DNA of 64,000 bases from Pseudomonas sp. Irchel s3h17 (GTDB lineage: Bacteria; Pseudomonadota; Gammaproteobacteria; Pseudomonadales; Pseudomonadaceae), in contig NZ_FYDL01000001.1 of assembly GCF_900187505.1 (NCBI RefSeq), forward strand, positions 310,001 to 374,000, in the 5' to 3' direction. Below, one piece after another: positions 18,006 to 27,219 of this stretch. Each line of letters opens with the position of its first letter. Positions within the stretch are counted from its first letter, which is position 1. The translations under genes were made by a program, and so were the position numbers. Below the pieces are notes generated by a model. The model searched no databases. It saw only the letters and a program-made list of their open reading frames with translations, and was not told the origin of the DNA.

Positions 18006-19715
18006 ATGATTGAAGTAACCGAAGTTTCCATTGCCGAGCTGCGCGCAGCCCTCGAAGCTGGCCGAACCACGGCAGTTGAGCTGGTCCAGGCCTATCTCTC
18101 ACGGATCGATGCCTACGACGGCCCCAACACGCCCACCGCCCTCAACGCGGTGGTGGTGCGCAACCCGAATGCGCTTAAAGAAGCGCAGGCCTCCGACACC
18201 CGTCGTGCCCGTGGCGAGACCCTCGGCCCGCTCGATGGTATTCCCTATACAGCCAAAGACAGCTACCTGATCGAAGGCCTGACCGCAGCGTCCGGCAGCC
18301 CAGCCTTCAAGGACCTGGTTGCCTATCGCGATGCGTTCACCATCGAGCGCCTGCGCGGCGCCGGCGCTATCTGCCTGGGCAAGACCAATATGCCGCCCAT
18401 GGCCAATGGCGGCATGCAGCGCGGCGTGTATGGCCGTGCCGAGAGCCCGTACAACGCGGACTACCTCACTGCTCCCTTCGCGTCGGGTTCCTCCAACGGC
18501 GCAGGCACGGCCACCGCCGCCAGTTTCGCCGCCTTCGGCCTTGCTGAGGAAACCTGGTCGAGCGGCCGCGGGCCGGCCTCAAACAATGGTCTGTGCGCCT
18601 ATACACCGTCGCGCGGGGTGATCTCGGTGCGCGGCAACTGGCCACTGACGCCCACCATGGATGTGGTCGTGCCCTATGCCAGGACCATGGCCGACCTGCT
18701 CGAAGTGCTTGACGTGGTGGTGGCCGAAGACGCCGACAAACGTGGCGACTTGTGGCGCTTGCAACCTTGGGTGCCGATCCCCGGCGTCGCTTCGGTGCGT
18801 CCCGCCTCCTACCTGGAACTGGCTGCCAGGCCCGCCGCACTCGCCGGCAAGCGCTTGGGCGTACCGCGCATGTACATCAACGCCGACCCCGACGCAGGCA
18901 CCAGCGAAGCGCCGGGGATCGGGTGGGCGACAGGACAGCGGATCAACACCCGTCCCTCGGTGATCGCCCTCTGGGAAAACGCGCGAAAGACTCTGGACGC
19001 GGCCGGCGCCGAAGTGGTCGAGACGGACTTTCCGCTGGTCTCCAATTGCGAGGGCGATCGCCCTGGGGCGCCGACGGTGTTAACCCGCGGCCTGGTGTCC
19101 AGCGAGTTCCTCCATCACGAACTGTGGGACCTGTCAGCCTGGGCATTCGATGACTTCCTGCAGGCCAACGACGATCCCGGACTGAACCGTCTGGCTGACG
19201 TCGACGGCACGCAGATTTTCCCGCACGACCCAGGCGCTCTGCCTGATCGCGAAGATGGCCCGGCCATTGGCATGGACGAATACGTGCGCATAGCGGAGCG
19301 TGGCATCACCCCCTGGGACCAGATCGCCACACTGCCTGATGGCCTGCGCGGGCTGGAGCAGACCCGGCGTATCGATCTTGAGGAGTGGATGGATCGGCTG
19401 GGGCTCGACGCGGTGATTTTCCCGGCGGTCGCCGACGTGGGCCCGGCGAATGCCGATGTCGATCCGCAATCGGCGGATATCGCCTGGAGCAACGGCGTCT
19501 GGGTCGCCAACGGCAACCTCGCCATCCGTCACCTCGGCGTGCCAACGGTCACCGTGCCGATGGGCGTGATGCCGGACATCGGCATGCCCGTCGGCCTGAC
19601 GTTTGCCGGTCGCGCCTACGACGACTCAGCGCTGCTGCGCCTGGCGTCGGCATTTGAGGCCACCGGATCGAAGCGCTTGATCCCGGTGCGAACCCCACCC
19701 TTGCCAGGCGGCTGA
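18006..19715 (+). CDS. Amidase-signature hydrolase
   Basis: 569 aa enzyme of the Ser-cisSer-Lys amidase family. The catalytic Lys is in PYTAKDSYL. The Gly/Ser-rich motif is FASGSSNGAGTATAASFAAF, with the nucleophile region EETWSSGRGPASNNGLCAYT. It has an insert relative to GatA-type enzymes and a C-terminal LGVPTVTVPMGVM. ATG 18006 was chosen; the open frame upstream overlaps the binding-protein gene. The next gene is a ureohydrolase, suggesting hydrolysis of an amide formed in polyamine or guanidino catabolism. Substrate not known. Confidence 0.88.
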   Translation: MIEVTEVSIAELRAALEAGRTTAVELVQAYLSRIDAYDGPNTPTALNAVVVRNPNALKEAQASDTRRARGETLGPLDGIPYTAKDSYLIEGLTAASGSPAFKDLVAYRDAFTIERLRGAGAICLGKTNMPPMANGGMQRGVYGRAESPYNADYLTAPFASGSSNGAGTATAASFAAFGLAEETWSSGRGPASNNGLCAYTPSRGVISVRGNWPLTPTMDVVVPYARTMADLLEVLDVVVAEDADKRGDLWRLQPWVPIPGVASVRPASYLELAARPAALAGKRLGVPRMYINADPDAGTSEAPGIGWATGQRINTRPSVIALWENARKTLDAAGAEVVETDFPLVSNCEGDRPGAPTVLTRGLVSSEFLHHELWDLSAWAFDDFLQANDDPGLNRLADVDGTQIFPHDPGALPDREDGPAIGMDEYVRIAERGITPWDQIATLPDGLRGLEQTRRIDLEEWMDRLGLDAVIFPAVADVGPANADVDPQSADIAWSNGVWVANGNLAIRHLGVPTVTVPMGVMPDIGMPVGLTFAGRAYDDSALLRLASAFEATGSKRLIPVRTPPLPGG

Positions 19716-19861
19716 AAACCGCAATGGGATTGGCGCGATAAAGCGCCAATTCTGCCCAGTCACTGCAAGCCCGAGTAACAGAAATCAACCTTTGCCCCAG
19801 CGAGCACTGCGTGAGCGTACGCATGCCTGGGTCAGCTTTAGTAATCCGCATTGAGAATCCC

Positions 19862-20818
19862 ATGCAAAATGACAATTCGATAATCGATCAGGCGATGACG
19901 CGCGACAGCCTGTATGGCACCGAGGGTGAACCGACCTACGGTGGTATCACCAGCTTTATGCGGCGTCGCTACACCCGCGATTTGCGTGGCGTGGATATCG
20001 CCATCAGCGGCATCCCGTTCGATACCGCGACCAGCAATCGACCGGGCAGCCGCTTCGGACCACGGGCCATCCGCGAGGCATCGGTACAGTCGGCCTGGGC
20101 GCGTCACTGGCCTTGGGAATTTGATCCGTTCGATCTGCTGGCTTGTGTCGATTATGGCGATTGCTATTTCGATTACGGCACCCCGGAGCAGACCCCGGCG
20201 GCGATCAGGGCCCATGCCGAGCGGATCCTGGCGGCGGGTACTGCGATGCTGACCCTGGGCGGCGATCACTTCATCAGCTATCCGCTGCTGCAAGCTCACG
20301 CGGCCAAGTATGGTCCGCTGTCATTGATCCATTTCGATGCGCACCATGACCTGGAGTCCGACGGCGAGGACAAGCGCATCGACCACGGCTCGATGTTCTA
20401 CCATGCCGTCCGCGAAGGGCTGGTTGATCCTGCACGGTCCATCCAGATTGGCCAGCGCACGACCAATGATGACGTCATGGGCTTTCAGGTGCTGAATGCC
20501 AGCGAGGTGCATGATCGCCCCACCAAGGAACTGGCAGAGATTATCCGGGCGCGCGTTGGCGACCATCCGGTCTATCTCACCTTCGATATCGACTGCCTCG
20601 ACCCGGCATTTGCCCCAGGTACGGGGACGCCGGTCTGCGGTGGACTATCGAGCTATCAGGCCTTGGCGATTCTGCGAGGTCTGCGCGGTATCAACCTGAT
20701 TGGCATGGACGTGGTGGAGGTGGCACCGCCCTATGACCACGCCGAGATTACTGCGCTCGCCGGGGCCGCGTTGGCGATGGAGATGATCTGCCTGTATGCC
20801 GCGCGGCATAAGCTGTAA
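19862..20818 (+). CDS. Agmatinase-family ureohydrolase
   Basis: 318 aa from ATG 19862. It splits a guanidino compound to urea plus an amine using two Mn ions. Ligand motifs are all present: GGDHFISYP, HFDAHHDLES, and FDIDCLDPAFAPGTGTP, plus GIPFDTATSNRPGSRFGP at the N-terminus. GTG 19811 is an alternative start. Sequence alone does not separate agmatinase from guanidinobutyrase or guanidinopropionase, which share these motifs in Pseudomonas. The context with a polyamine receptor and an amidase fits a guanidino-compound pathway. Confidence 0.9.
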   Translation: MQNDNSIIDQAMTRDSLYGTEGEPTYGGITSFMRRRYTRDLRGVDIAISGIPFDTATSNRPGSRFGPRAIREASVQSAWARHWPWEFDPFDLLACVDYGDCYFDYGTPEQTPAAIRAHAERILAAGTAMLTLGGDHFISYPLLQAHAAKYGPLSLIHFDAHHDLESDGEDKRIDHGSMFYHAVREGLVDPARSIQIGQRTTNDDVMGFQVLNASEVHDRPTKELAEIIRARVGDHPVYLTFDIDCLDPAFAPGTGTPVCGGLSSYQALAILRGLRGINLIGMDVVEVAPPYDHAEITALAGAALAMEMICLYAARHKL

Positions 20819-21125
20819 CCCAGTGGTCTGGACAGCTACAAACATTTTTCGACCAGTTGCTCTCATGACAGCAACTGGCCGAAAACAGACCTTGGTATAC
20901 CACCGTAAAGGGTCGATTGCGGCCAATCATGTGTGTCCATATACGGACTGTGAATGACCTCCCTGCATTGGACAAACACGGACCTCAAAGAGCCAGCTCA
21001 GCAAATCGCCCCCCCCCAATGCGCCAAGTCCGTTAATCTGACCCAAGGGCAGGCGCAACACCGTCTAATCTAAACAGGACGCGGCCACAAACACGCCTCG
21101 AACCTCTTGATACAGGGGAAACAGG
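20819..21125. other. Non-coding stretch with one hairpin
   Basis: No gene seen in about 300 bases. A perfect 9-bp hairpin (20853-20861 with 20870-20878) follows the ureohydrolase stop and may end its transcript. Further on is a run of nine or ten C at about 21010. Confidence 0.5.
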
Positions 21126-21425
21126 ATGACTGGAAAAACAGCGCGTCAATGCGCCTCATGGGTCCTACCCGCCCTGCTCGCCATCAACCTGGTGCTGACA
21201 GCAGGATGTGCTGGCAAAACTGCCACGGCTCGCTCTTCGGCTTCAAGCACAGGCTCAAGCTGCTACGCAAAAGCGCTTCCCACTGCCGGCGAGGGCGCCC
21301 TGGCGTGGGGCTCCACCTTGAGCATGGCTCGCAAAAAATCCATGGATAATTGCATACGCTATGCCGGCCGATCCGGTGGCACGCCGCATACCTGCAAAGT
21401 GGTATTGGCGGAGTGCAAACATTAA
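21126..21425 (+). CDS. Small putative lipoprotein
   Basis: 99 aa. An N-terminal hydrophobic segment (WVLPALLAINLVLTAGCAG) ends in a lipobox LTAGC. The mature part has four Cys (SCYAKALP, DNCIRYAG, HTCKVVLAEC), probably two disulfides, and a pattern like short DUF4189-type proteins. ATG 21126 follows GGGGAAACAGG. Function unknown. Confidence 0.7.
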   Translation: MTGKTARQCASWVLPALLAINLVLTAGCAGKTATARSSASSTGSSCYAKALPTAGEGALAWGSTLSMARKKSMDNCIRYAGRSGGTPHTCKVVLAECKH

Positions 21426-21586
21426 TAGAATTGCTCAAGCTAGCCTGGGTTCAGCGCCGGACCGTCCGCGTGGAGTCGGTTGCAGCCCTTCACAACCGGC
21501 AGCCATAGGCCAACAACAGCCACTGATGCCCGTACTTGAATGACTTGTCCTATGCTTGCGTCCAACCAACGACTCCGGACATCGAA

Positions 21587-22258
21587 ATGGCCGCCTCCGA
21601 ATCCACCCTCCTCCAAAGCTGGCACCACAACGCCCAATCCTGGATCGAAACCATCCGCACCGGCGCCCTGGAAAGCCGCCTCAAGGTCACCGACCAGGCC
21701 ATCCTGCTGGCGGTGCAAGGCTACCAGCCCGAGCACGTACTCGACCTCGGCTGCGGCGAGGGCTGGCTGTTGCGTGCGCTGGCTGAACGAGCCATCAGGG
21801 CGGTCGGTGTGGATGGCGATGCGACACTGGTCGAGGCGGCACAGGCAGCGGGCTCTTCGCCGGTCCATGTGGCGAGCTATGAGGCGCTGGTGGAGGCAGA
21901 GGTGGACATCGGCAGCGACTACGATCTGATCTGCGCCAACTTCTCCCTGCTGCACCAGGACATCATCCCTTTGTTCGCCGCCATGAACGCCCTGCTCGTC
22001 CCTCGCGGCACGCTGGTGATCCAGACGCTGCATCCGTGGAGCGCTGCCATGGGTGACTATCAGGATGGTTGGCGGGAAGAGACCTTCGCCGGGTTCAAGG
22101 GGCAATGGCAACCCATGCCCTGGTACTTCCGCACCTTGTCCAGTTGGCTCAATGCGCTGGACATGTCCGGTTTCCGCCTGGTCAGCCTGCAGGAGCCACA
22201 GCACCCGCAAAGTCCTGTGCCGCAGTCGTTGCTGCTGGTGGCCGAGCGGCAGGATTGA
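21587..22258 (+). CDS. Class I SAM-dependent methyltransferase
   Basis: 223 aa from ATG 21587. The SAM motif I is VLDLGCGEGWLLRAL, acidic motif II GVDGDATLVEAA, and motif IV-like DLICANFSLLH. It begins SWHHNAQSWIETIRTGALES, the usual start of this Methyltransf family in pseudomonads. The substrate is unknown. An upstream TTG 21536 would add 17 residues lacking conservation signs. Confidence 0.88.
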   Translation: MAASESTLLQSWHHNAQSWIETIRTGALESRLKVTDQAILLAVQGYQPEHVLDLGCGEGWLLRALAERAIRAVGVDGDATLVEAAQAAGSSPVHVASYEALVEAEVDIGSDYDLICANFSLLHQDIIPLFAAMNALLVPRGTLVIQTLHPWSAAMGDYQDGWREETFAGFKGQWQPMPWYFRTLSSWLNALDMSGFRLVSLQEPQHPQSPVPQSLLLVAERQD

Positions 22259-22407
22259 GCGATCGATTGGGCCGCCCTACGAAACCTGGGGCGACTCATC
22301 ATGCAGGTTATTTGGATCGTCGCAACAGAAGCGATAAGCTTGCCCACGCCCCGCAGAGGCCATCTCTGCCGCGGACATGTTCTTAATATTCCAGGAGCTC
22401 CACAGAC

Positions 22408-23109
22408 ATGAACGTCTCGTTTCGCCCTCATTGGCTACTCGCCCTCGCGCTTCCCCTTGCACTCATCGCCTGCGGCAGTGACGAACCTGAGCAGCGCACC
22501 GCATTCACGAAGTTCCTGCAAACCCGCATCGTCGACAAGCCCGGTGTCCACGTGCCTCAGTTGACGTTGGATGAGTCGAAGGCGTTTGGCGAATACACCA
22601 CTCATTACGCGGTGATCACCGACTTCAATGGCGGGATGGACGCCGTTGTGAAACCCCTCGGCAACCTTGTCCAGAAGGGAGCGGTGCGCTCGTTGAGTGA
22701 TGTGATTTCACGCCGTGACGACATCAAGGGGGTGCAAAGCGGCCTGAATGACATGGGGGTACAACTCCAGCAGCAACGGGCAAAAGCCGATAGCGCCCAC
22801 GCCCAACTCAAGCAACCGGAAGACTTGAAAGCCGTGTACGACAAAGCCTACGACAAGACCGTCAGCGTACCCGCCAACACGTTTCTGGAGGTGCTGCCGC
22901 AAATCGACAGCACCTTGGACAGCAGCCTGAAAGTGGCCGATTACGTGACTGCCCACAAGGCGCAAATCGAAATCAATGGCCCGGTGATCAAGGTGCAGGA
23001 CCCAAAAGTGCAGGCGGAGTTGAATGCGCTGCTGCACGATTTGAACGCACAGGCCAAAACCGTTCAACAGGCCCAGGCTCGCCTGCAGGCCGTGATGCTC
23101 GGCCGCTAG
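22408..23109 (+). CDS. DUF3053 family lipoprotein
   Basis: 233 aa. Signal peptide with lipobox LIACG at about residue 22. The body has FTKFLQTRIVDKPGVHVP and a long helical central part with Gln/Lys-rich coiled-coil character, as in the DUF3053 (YiaF-like) family. Probably anchored in an envelope membrane. Function not established. Confidence 0.85.
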   Translation: MNVSFRPHWLLALALPLALIACGSDEPEQRTAFTKFLQTRIVDKPGVHVPQLTLDESKAFGEYTTHYAVITDFNGGMDAVVKPLGNLVQKGAVRSLSDVISRRDDIKGVQSGLNDMGVQLQQQRAKADSAHAQLKQPEDLKAVYDKAYDKTVSVPANTFLEVLPQIDSTLDSSLKVADYVTAHKAQIEINGPVIKVQDPKVQAELNALLHDLNAQAKTVQQAQARLQAVMLGR

Positions 23110-23143
23110 ACACCGCTTCCCCAAGGCCTGTCGAGCCTGCCTG

Positions 23144-23998
23144 TCAAACCCTGCGCGTGGAGCAATACTCCACAATGAGCTGGGTGACCGCGGCCACAAT
23201 CGCCTGATCCGCTTCAGGAGAGGTAAACAACCGAAATTGCGCATCCGGCAAATCCGGCAGCCCTTGCTCAGCCCCAAGAACCGCCAGTCCTTGCCTCACC
23301 TGACTGAGTGTCATGGGGGCTACCGCGAAACCAGCAAGCGCCGCCGCCCGCAACCCGGCCGTGCTGCTGCATAACATCGCCGTGCGTTGGGCGATCCCCG
23401 CCTGAGCCAGCCTCGTCAACGCTACCCCGCGATAAGGGCACGGCTCGGGGAACAGGGCCAGCGGCAACGGCGTCGGTAACCGGGTGACAGGTTGTGCCGA
23501 CCAGGCCCACACCAGCGGTTCTTGCCATAGCAGCAACCCCTCTTCGCCGGTTTCGCACAGGGAACCGATGACCAACTCCAGATGGCCTTGCTTCATCAGG
23601 TTCAGCAAGGTGCCAGGAATACCCACCTGCACGTCGATCTCCATGCCCGGGTACTGCGCCGCGAAATCCTGAAAAGTGCGCAGTAACCGCGATTCGACAA
23701 AATCTTCGGACACCCCGATCCGCAACCGTCCATGAAACGGCGTGCGCGTCAGTTCTGCCCAGGCATCACGATTGAGCACAAGGATCGTGCGCGCATAAGA
23801 GACCAGGCGCTCTCCATCGGGAGTCAGTTGCTGGGAGCGGGTGGTACGCGTCAACAGGGGTTTACCAATCTGTTCTTCCAATCGCCGCACGTGGCCACTG
23901 ACCGCAGACTGAGTGAGGTGCAGCTTCTGGGCTGCACGGCTGAAACCTTCTTCATCGACGACGGCGACAAATGTCTTGAGCAGCAGGGTATCGAACAT
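23144..23998 (-). CDS. LysR-family regulator
   Basis: 284 aa from ATG 23998 (MFDTLLLKTFVAVVDEEGFS); TTG 24016 would add six residues. The helix-turn-helix is AAQKLHLTQSAVSGHVRRLE, followed by a substrate domain starting GRLRIGVSEDFVESRLL. It is divergent from azoR, 106 bases apart, so it is probably the azoR regulator. Its effector may be a quinone or azo compound by analogy, not shown. Confidence 0.9.
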   Translation of the reverse strand: MFDTLLLKTFVAVVDEEGFSRAAQKLHLTQSAVSGHVRRLEEQIGKPLLTRTTRSQQLTPDGERLVSYARTILVLNRDAWAELTRTPFHGRLRIGVSEDFVESRLLRTFQDFAAQYPGMEIDVQVGIPGTLLNLMKQGHLELVIGSLCETGEEGLLLWQEPLVWAWSAQPVTRLPTPLPLALFPEPCPYRGVALTRLAQAGIAQRTAMLCSSTAGLRAAALAGFAVAPMTLSQVRQGLAVLGAEQGLPDLPDAQFRLFTSPEADQAIVAAVTQLIVEYCSTRRV

Positions 23999-24037
23999 AT
24001 TCTTTTGCGCGATCAATTCAGTGGTTATTTACGATTT

Positions 24038-24056
24038 ATATTTCAAATTCAAATAT
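24038..24056. promoter_or_regulatory. Candidate LysR box between lysR and azoR
   Basis: An AT-rich near-palindrome, ATATTT-N7-AAATAT, in the divergent intergenic region. This is the shape expected of a LysR-type site. Binding is inferred from position and symmetry only. Confidence 0.45.
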
Positions 24057-24104
24057 GTTGCAATGTTCCCACCTGCCCTATCTCCCCACCCTCCCAGGCG
24101 TGCC

Positions 24105-24746
24105 ATGACGACTCTTCTGCATATTGAATGCTCTCCACGCAAGCAACGTTCGGCCTCCCTTGAAGTCGCCCGCAGCTTCATTGCGCGCTATCAAGAAAAC
24201 ACACCGGACACCGAAATCATCACGCTCGACCTTTGGAACATGGCGTTGCCGGAATTCGATGACCTGGCAATGGAGGCCAAATACGCCGGACTCAATGGCA
24301 CGCCCTTGACTCCCGCACAACAAGACGCCTGGAACACGTTGAAAGACTTGGCAGGCCACCTGCACCGCTCGGATGTGCTTGTGATGTCCGTACCGCTCTG
24401 GAATTTCAGTATCCCGTACAAACTCAAGCACTTCATCGACCTGGTGTCGCAGAAAGACATCCTGTTCAGCTTTGACCCGGAGCGTGGCCTGGAAGGCATG
24501 CTGCTCAACAAAACCGCGGTGGTGATGTACGCCCGCGGATTGGATTTTTCGGCGCAGTCGATCACGCCGGCAGCGCGCTTCGACTTTCAGAAGCCCTATG
24601 TTGAAGCCTGGCTGGCGTTTGTCGGCGTGACGGATGTGCATTCGGTAATTGTGGAGAAAACCATCCTGGGGGACGACGTTGATCTCAGCGCGCGCGCGGC
24701 TGCGACTCAGCACGCCAGGCGATTGGCAGATCGTATTGGTCAGTGA
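24105..24746 (+). CDS. azoR: FMN-dependent NADH-azoreductase / quinone reductase
   Basis: 213 aa flavodoxin-fold reductase. It opens with the flavin-phosphate loop HIECSPRKQRSASLEVARSF, has PLWNFSIPYKLKHFIDLV (family signature MxNFxIP-like) and a C-terminal VEAWLAFVGVTDVHSVIVE. AzoR enzymes reduce quinones and azo dyes with NADH in the cytoplasm and protect from thiol or quinone stress. ATG 24105 is the natural start. Divergent LysR regulator upstream. Confidence 0.92.
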   Translation: MTTLLHIECSPRKQRSASLEVARSFIARYQENTPDTEIITLDLWNMALPEFDDLAMEAKYAGLNGTPLTPAQQDAWNTLKDLAGHLHRSDVLVMSVPLWNFSIPYKLKHFIDLVSQKDILFSFDPERGLEGMLLNKTAVVMYARGLDFSAQSITPAARFDFQKPYVEAWLAFVGVTDVHSVIVEKTILGDDVDLSARAAATQHARRLADRIGQ

Positions 24747-24989
24747 CTCTTCAGGGACGCCAATAGGTGTATGGCATTAGGAAAAAAGAGGCGTTGCTGC
24801 CGGGCGGCATGACCTACCGAGTGTAGGCCCGCATGGGGTCGATGGCGGTTGCATGGCTGAAAACTGAGTTCTGCCCTTGCCTGTCACCCCCCGTCGACCT
24901 GAAGCGCACCACCTTGAGCGGGTGCAACGCAATACATCGGCAGCAGCTAAACTTTTGCGAATCAACCTTGTACCCCCAAGGAGATTTCC

Positions 24990-26267
24990 ATGAGCACCGC
25001 CACCCTGTCCGAACTCGATGCCGCCCTGCCCCGTTTGGCCTGCAAGATTCGTGTGCTGGATGCCCTGGCGTGGCCGGATGGCGTCGAGGAAGTCTTCCTG
25101 GCGCATTGGCGTGGCGGGCATGCAGCGTTGCCCAAAGTCGAGCTGCGCCCACGCCGGCACAGCGCCGAGATCGCCGCCCTGGAAGCCTTTGTTGGCCGTT
25201 GCGATGAGGGGCACCCGGCCGGGAACTACCTCGCCATGACAGCGCGTAGCTATGCCACCGCCGGACGCATGCTGAATGCGATTGGCACACCGGCCTTTAC
25301 TGAATATTCGTCAGCACTGTATCGGCGCCCGGACTTCTATTACACACGCCTGAAACTGAGCATGCTGGACGCGGCCCATTTCTTCCTCAAGACCACCGAC
25401 GCCCTTCTGGGCGGCGTCCAGATTCCACCGAGCCTGGCCGAGATTCCGGCTGAGGCCTTTGCCGCCTGGATGCAACCGGAACTGGACCGCTTCTTCGGCG
25501 CGGGCCGGATCACGGTCATGCTCGATCCGACCCTGGCCGCCAAGGCCATCGCCGGGGCGAGCCGCATCCGCCTGCGTGCCAGCGCCCTGTTCTCGGAGCT
25601 GGACAAGAACCAGTTATTGCAGCACGAGGCTTTTGTGCATGTCGCCACGGCACAAAACGGCGCGCGCCAACCCAATCTCAAAAGCCTGGGCCTGGGGGCG
25701 CCACGCACGACCCAAACTCAGGAGGGGATTGCCACCCTGGCCGAGCTGTTCACCGGCAGCATGGACATCAACCGCCTGCGTCGCCTCGCCCTGCGCGTGC
25801 TAGCGGTCCAGCAAGCGCTGGATGGCGCCGACTTCATCCAGGTATTCGAAGGTTTCCTTGCCGCCGGTCAGTCGCAAGAGGAGTCCTTCCGCTCGACCCA
25901 ACGGGTGTTTCGCGGCGCGGACCTGCATGGCGGCTCGGCGTTCACCAAGGATGCCGCTTACCTGACCGGCTTGATCGGCGTCCATACCTTGCTGCGCATC
26001 GCAATCCGCGACAACCGCCCGGAACTGGTAGGCCACTTGTTTGCCGGACGCCTCAGCCTGGGCGATACCGTACGCCTGGCGCCACTTTTCGAGTCCGGCT
26101 GGCTCCAGGGCCCGGTCTATCTTCCAGCCTGGGCCTCGGACCTGCGCCTGCTCGCCGCCAACCTGGCCTTCTCTGCCTTTATCGCCCGGATCAAACTCGA
26201 CGTGCTCGACCTGGAGGTGCTCATGGCATTCGCAGACGAGCACGAAGCCGATGCCAGCGCCCGGTGA
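24990..26267 (+). CDS. DUF1704 / QEGLA-motif metallopeptidase-like protein (MATCAP-related)
   Basis: 425 aa. The zinc motif HEAFVH (HExxxH type) sits near residue 212, followed about 28 residues later by TQTQEGIATLAELF, the QEGLA motif with Ile for Leu, whose Glu is the third ligand. These features define DUF1704. Bacterial members are named flavohemoglobin-expression-modulating proteins, and animal relatives (MATCAP) are tubulin carboxypeptidases. So a peptidase acting on a C-terminal residue is plausible here. The gene stands alone. ATG 24990 has AAGGAG 8 bases before it. Confidence 0.88.
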   Translation: MSTATLSELDAALPRLACKIRVLDALAWPDGVEEVFLAHWRGGHAALPKVELRPRRHSAEIAALEAFVGRCDEGHPAGNYLAMTARSYATAGRMLNAIGTPAFTEYSSALYRRPDFYYTRLKLSMLDAAHFFLKTTDALLGGVQIPPSLAEIPAEAFAAWMQPELDRFFGAGRITVMLDPTLAAKAIAGASRIRLRASALFSELDKNQLLQHEAFVHVATAQNGARQPNLKSLGLGAPRTTQTQEGIATLAELFTGSMDINRLRRLALRVLAVQQALDGADFIQVFEGFLAAGQSQEESFRSTQRVFRGADLHGGSAFTKDAAYLTGLIGVHTLLRIAIRDNRPELVGHLFAGRLSLGDTVRLAPLFESGWLQGPVYLPAWASDLRLLAANLAFSAFIARIKLDVLDLEVLMAFADEHEADASAR

Positions 26268-26422
26268 TCAGGGTGTATTAGGGTCTGGGATGCATCTCAG
26301 CGACTGCTTCTGGCTATTTTCTGCCCTGCACGACTGGCTGCCATGGGTCGAGTGCTGCCCCTTCAGACGCGGTCATTTCGCGTTAGTATCATTCGACACA
26401 AGGTGGGAATACACCCCCATCG

Positions 26423-27091
26423 TCAGCGCGGGTAAGCGGGTAAGCGGGTAACCAGGCAGGATGCACCGACCGCTGTCGCCCGGCGTAACTGCGACATGAC
26501 GTTCCCCGCCGTAATTACCGCTGTAGGCGACATTGGGCAGCCGCTCGCGGCCAGCGCCTCTGCGACCCAAGTATTGCAGGTATAAAACAGCGAATAGCTA
26601 CCCTCGGCCTGGTAGAACCGGCTCTCTCCATACAGGCCAGGCCCGAGCACCACCAAGGTGCCCGTCGCTGAGTGGGTGAAGGTCCCGGCCACGAACGCGA
26701 GCAGTCGCCGGTAGCCGTCCTCCGTCACCCGCACCTCGATGACCTCGCTTGCGGCGAAACGCCGCCTGGGGTCCCCGTCAATCTTGACCGCATGTAGCAC
26801 GGTTGCCGTCGACCCGAACAAGGCTCGCAGGGCGAGGTTCAAGGTGGCCTGTGGGGCTCGGTAAAAGTCCTCGTCACCCCAGCCGAACTCAACGAAGTCG
26901 CCGTCACCGAACTCTTCGGCTAGTGCGGGAAGCACCTGAAGTAGATCGGGGCGCGCAATTGCCAACCCGGTATGCAGGCCATGATTCACTACATAGAAGG
27001 ACCGCCAATCGCCACCCTCGCCCCTCGGCGGGTCCGACGCTGTAGCGCAGCCGAACAGCGTCAGGATCAGGGCCAGCACTACAATGCGCAT
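26423..27091 (-). CDS. DUF2459 (TIGR02117) family lipoprotein
   Basis: 222 aa from ATG 27091. Short signal peptide with lipobox TLFGC, then FYVVNHGLHTGLAIARPDLL, VEFGWGDEDFYRA and SYSLFYTCNTWVAEALAASG, all family landmarks. The conserved His (NHGLHTG) and Cys (YTCNTW) suggest a papain-like fold of the NlpC/DUF2459 kind. Function unknown. Its end lies near two direct GTAAGCGG repeats at 26431. Confidence 0.85.
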   Translation of the reverse strand: MRIVVLALILTLFGCATASDPPRGEGGDWRSFYVVNHGLHTGLAIARPDLLQVLPALAEEFGDGDFVEFGWGDEDFYRAPQATLNLALRALFGSTATVLHAVKIDGDPRRRFAASEVIEVRVTEDGYRRLLAFVAGTFTHSATGTLVVLGPGLYGESRFYQAEGSYSLFYTCNTWVAEALAASGCPMSPTAVITAGNVMSQLRRATAVGASCLVTRLPAYPR

Positions 27092-27219
27092 ACACAAGGG
27101 TTTGGAGGCTCGCTAACGAACGTGAAAAACCCCGGCAGGGGTGGGTGCTGTATACAAGCATAGAAGCTCGCTCGCACCATCAAGCAGGCATCCATGGGCA
27201 ATCGCGACAGGCAGAAATC

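Noticed and set aside
26431..26449. GTAAGCGG direct repeats near the DUF2459 gene
   Set aside because: Only two or three short copies within a coding end; simple slippage, not a functional array.
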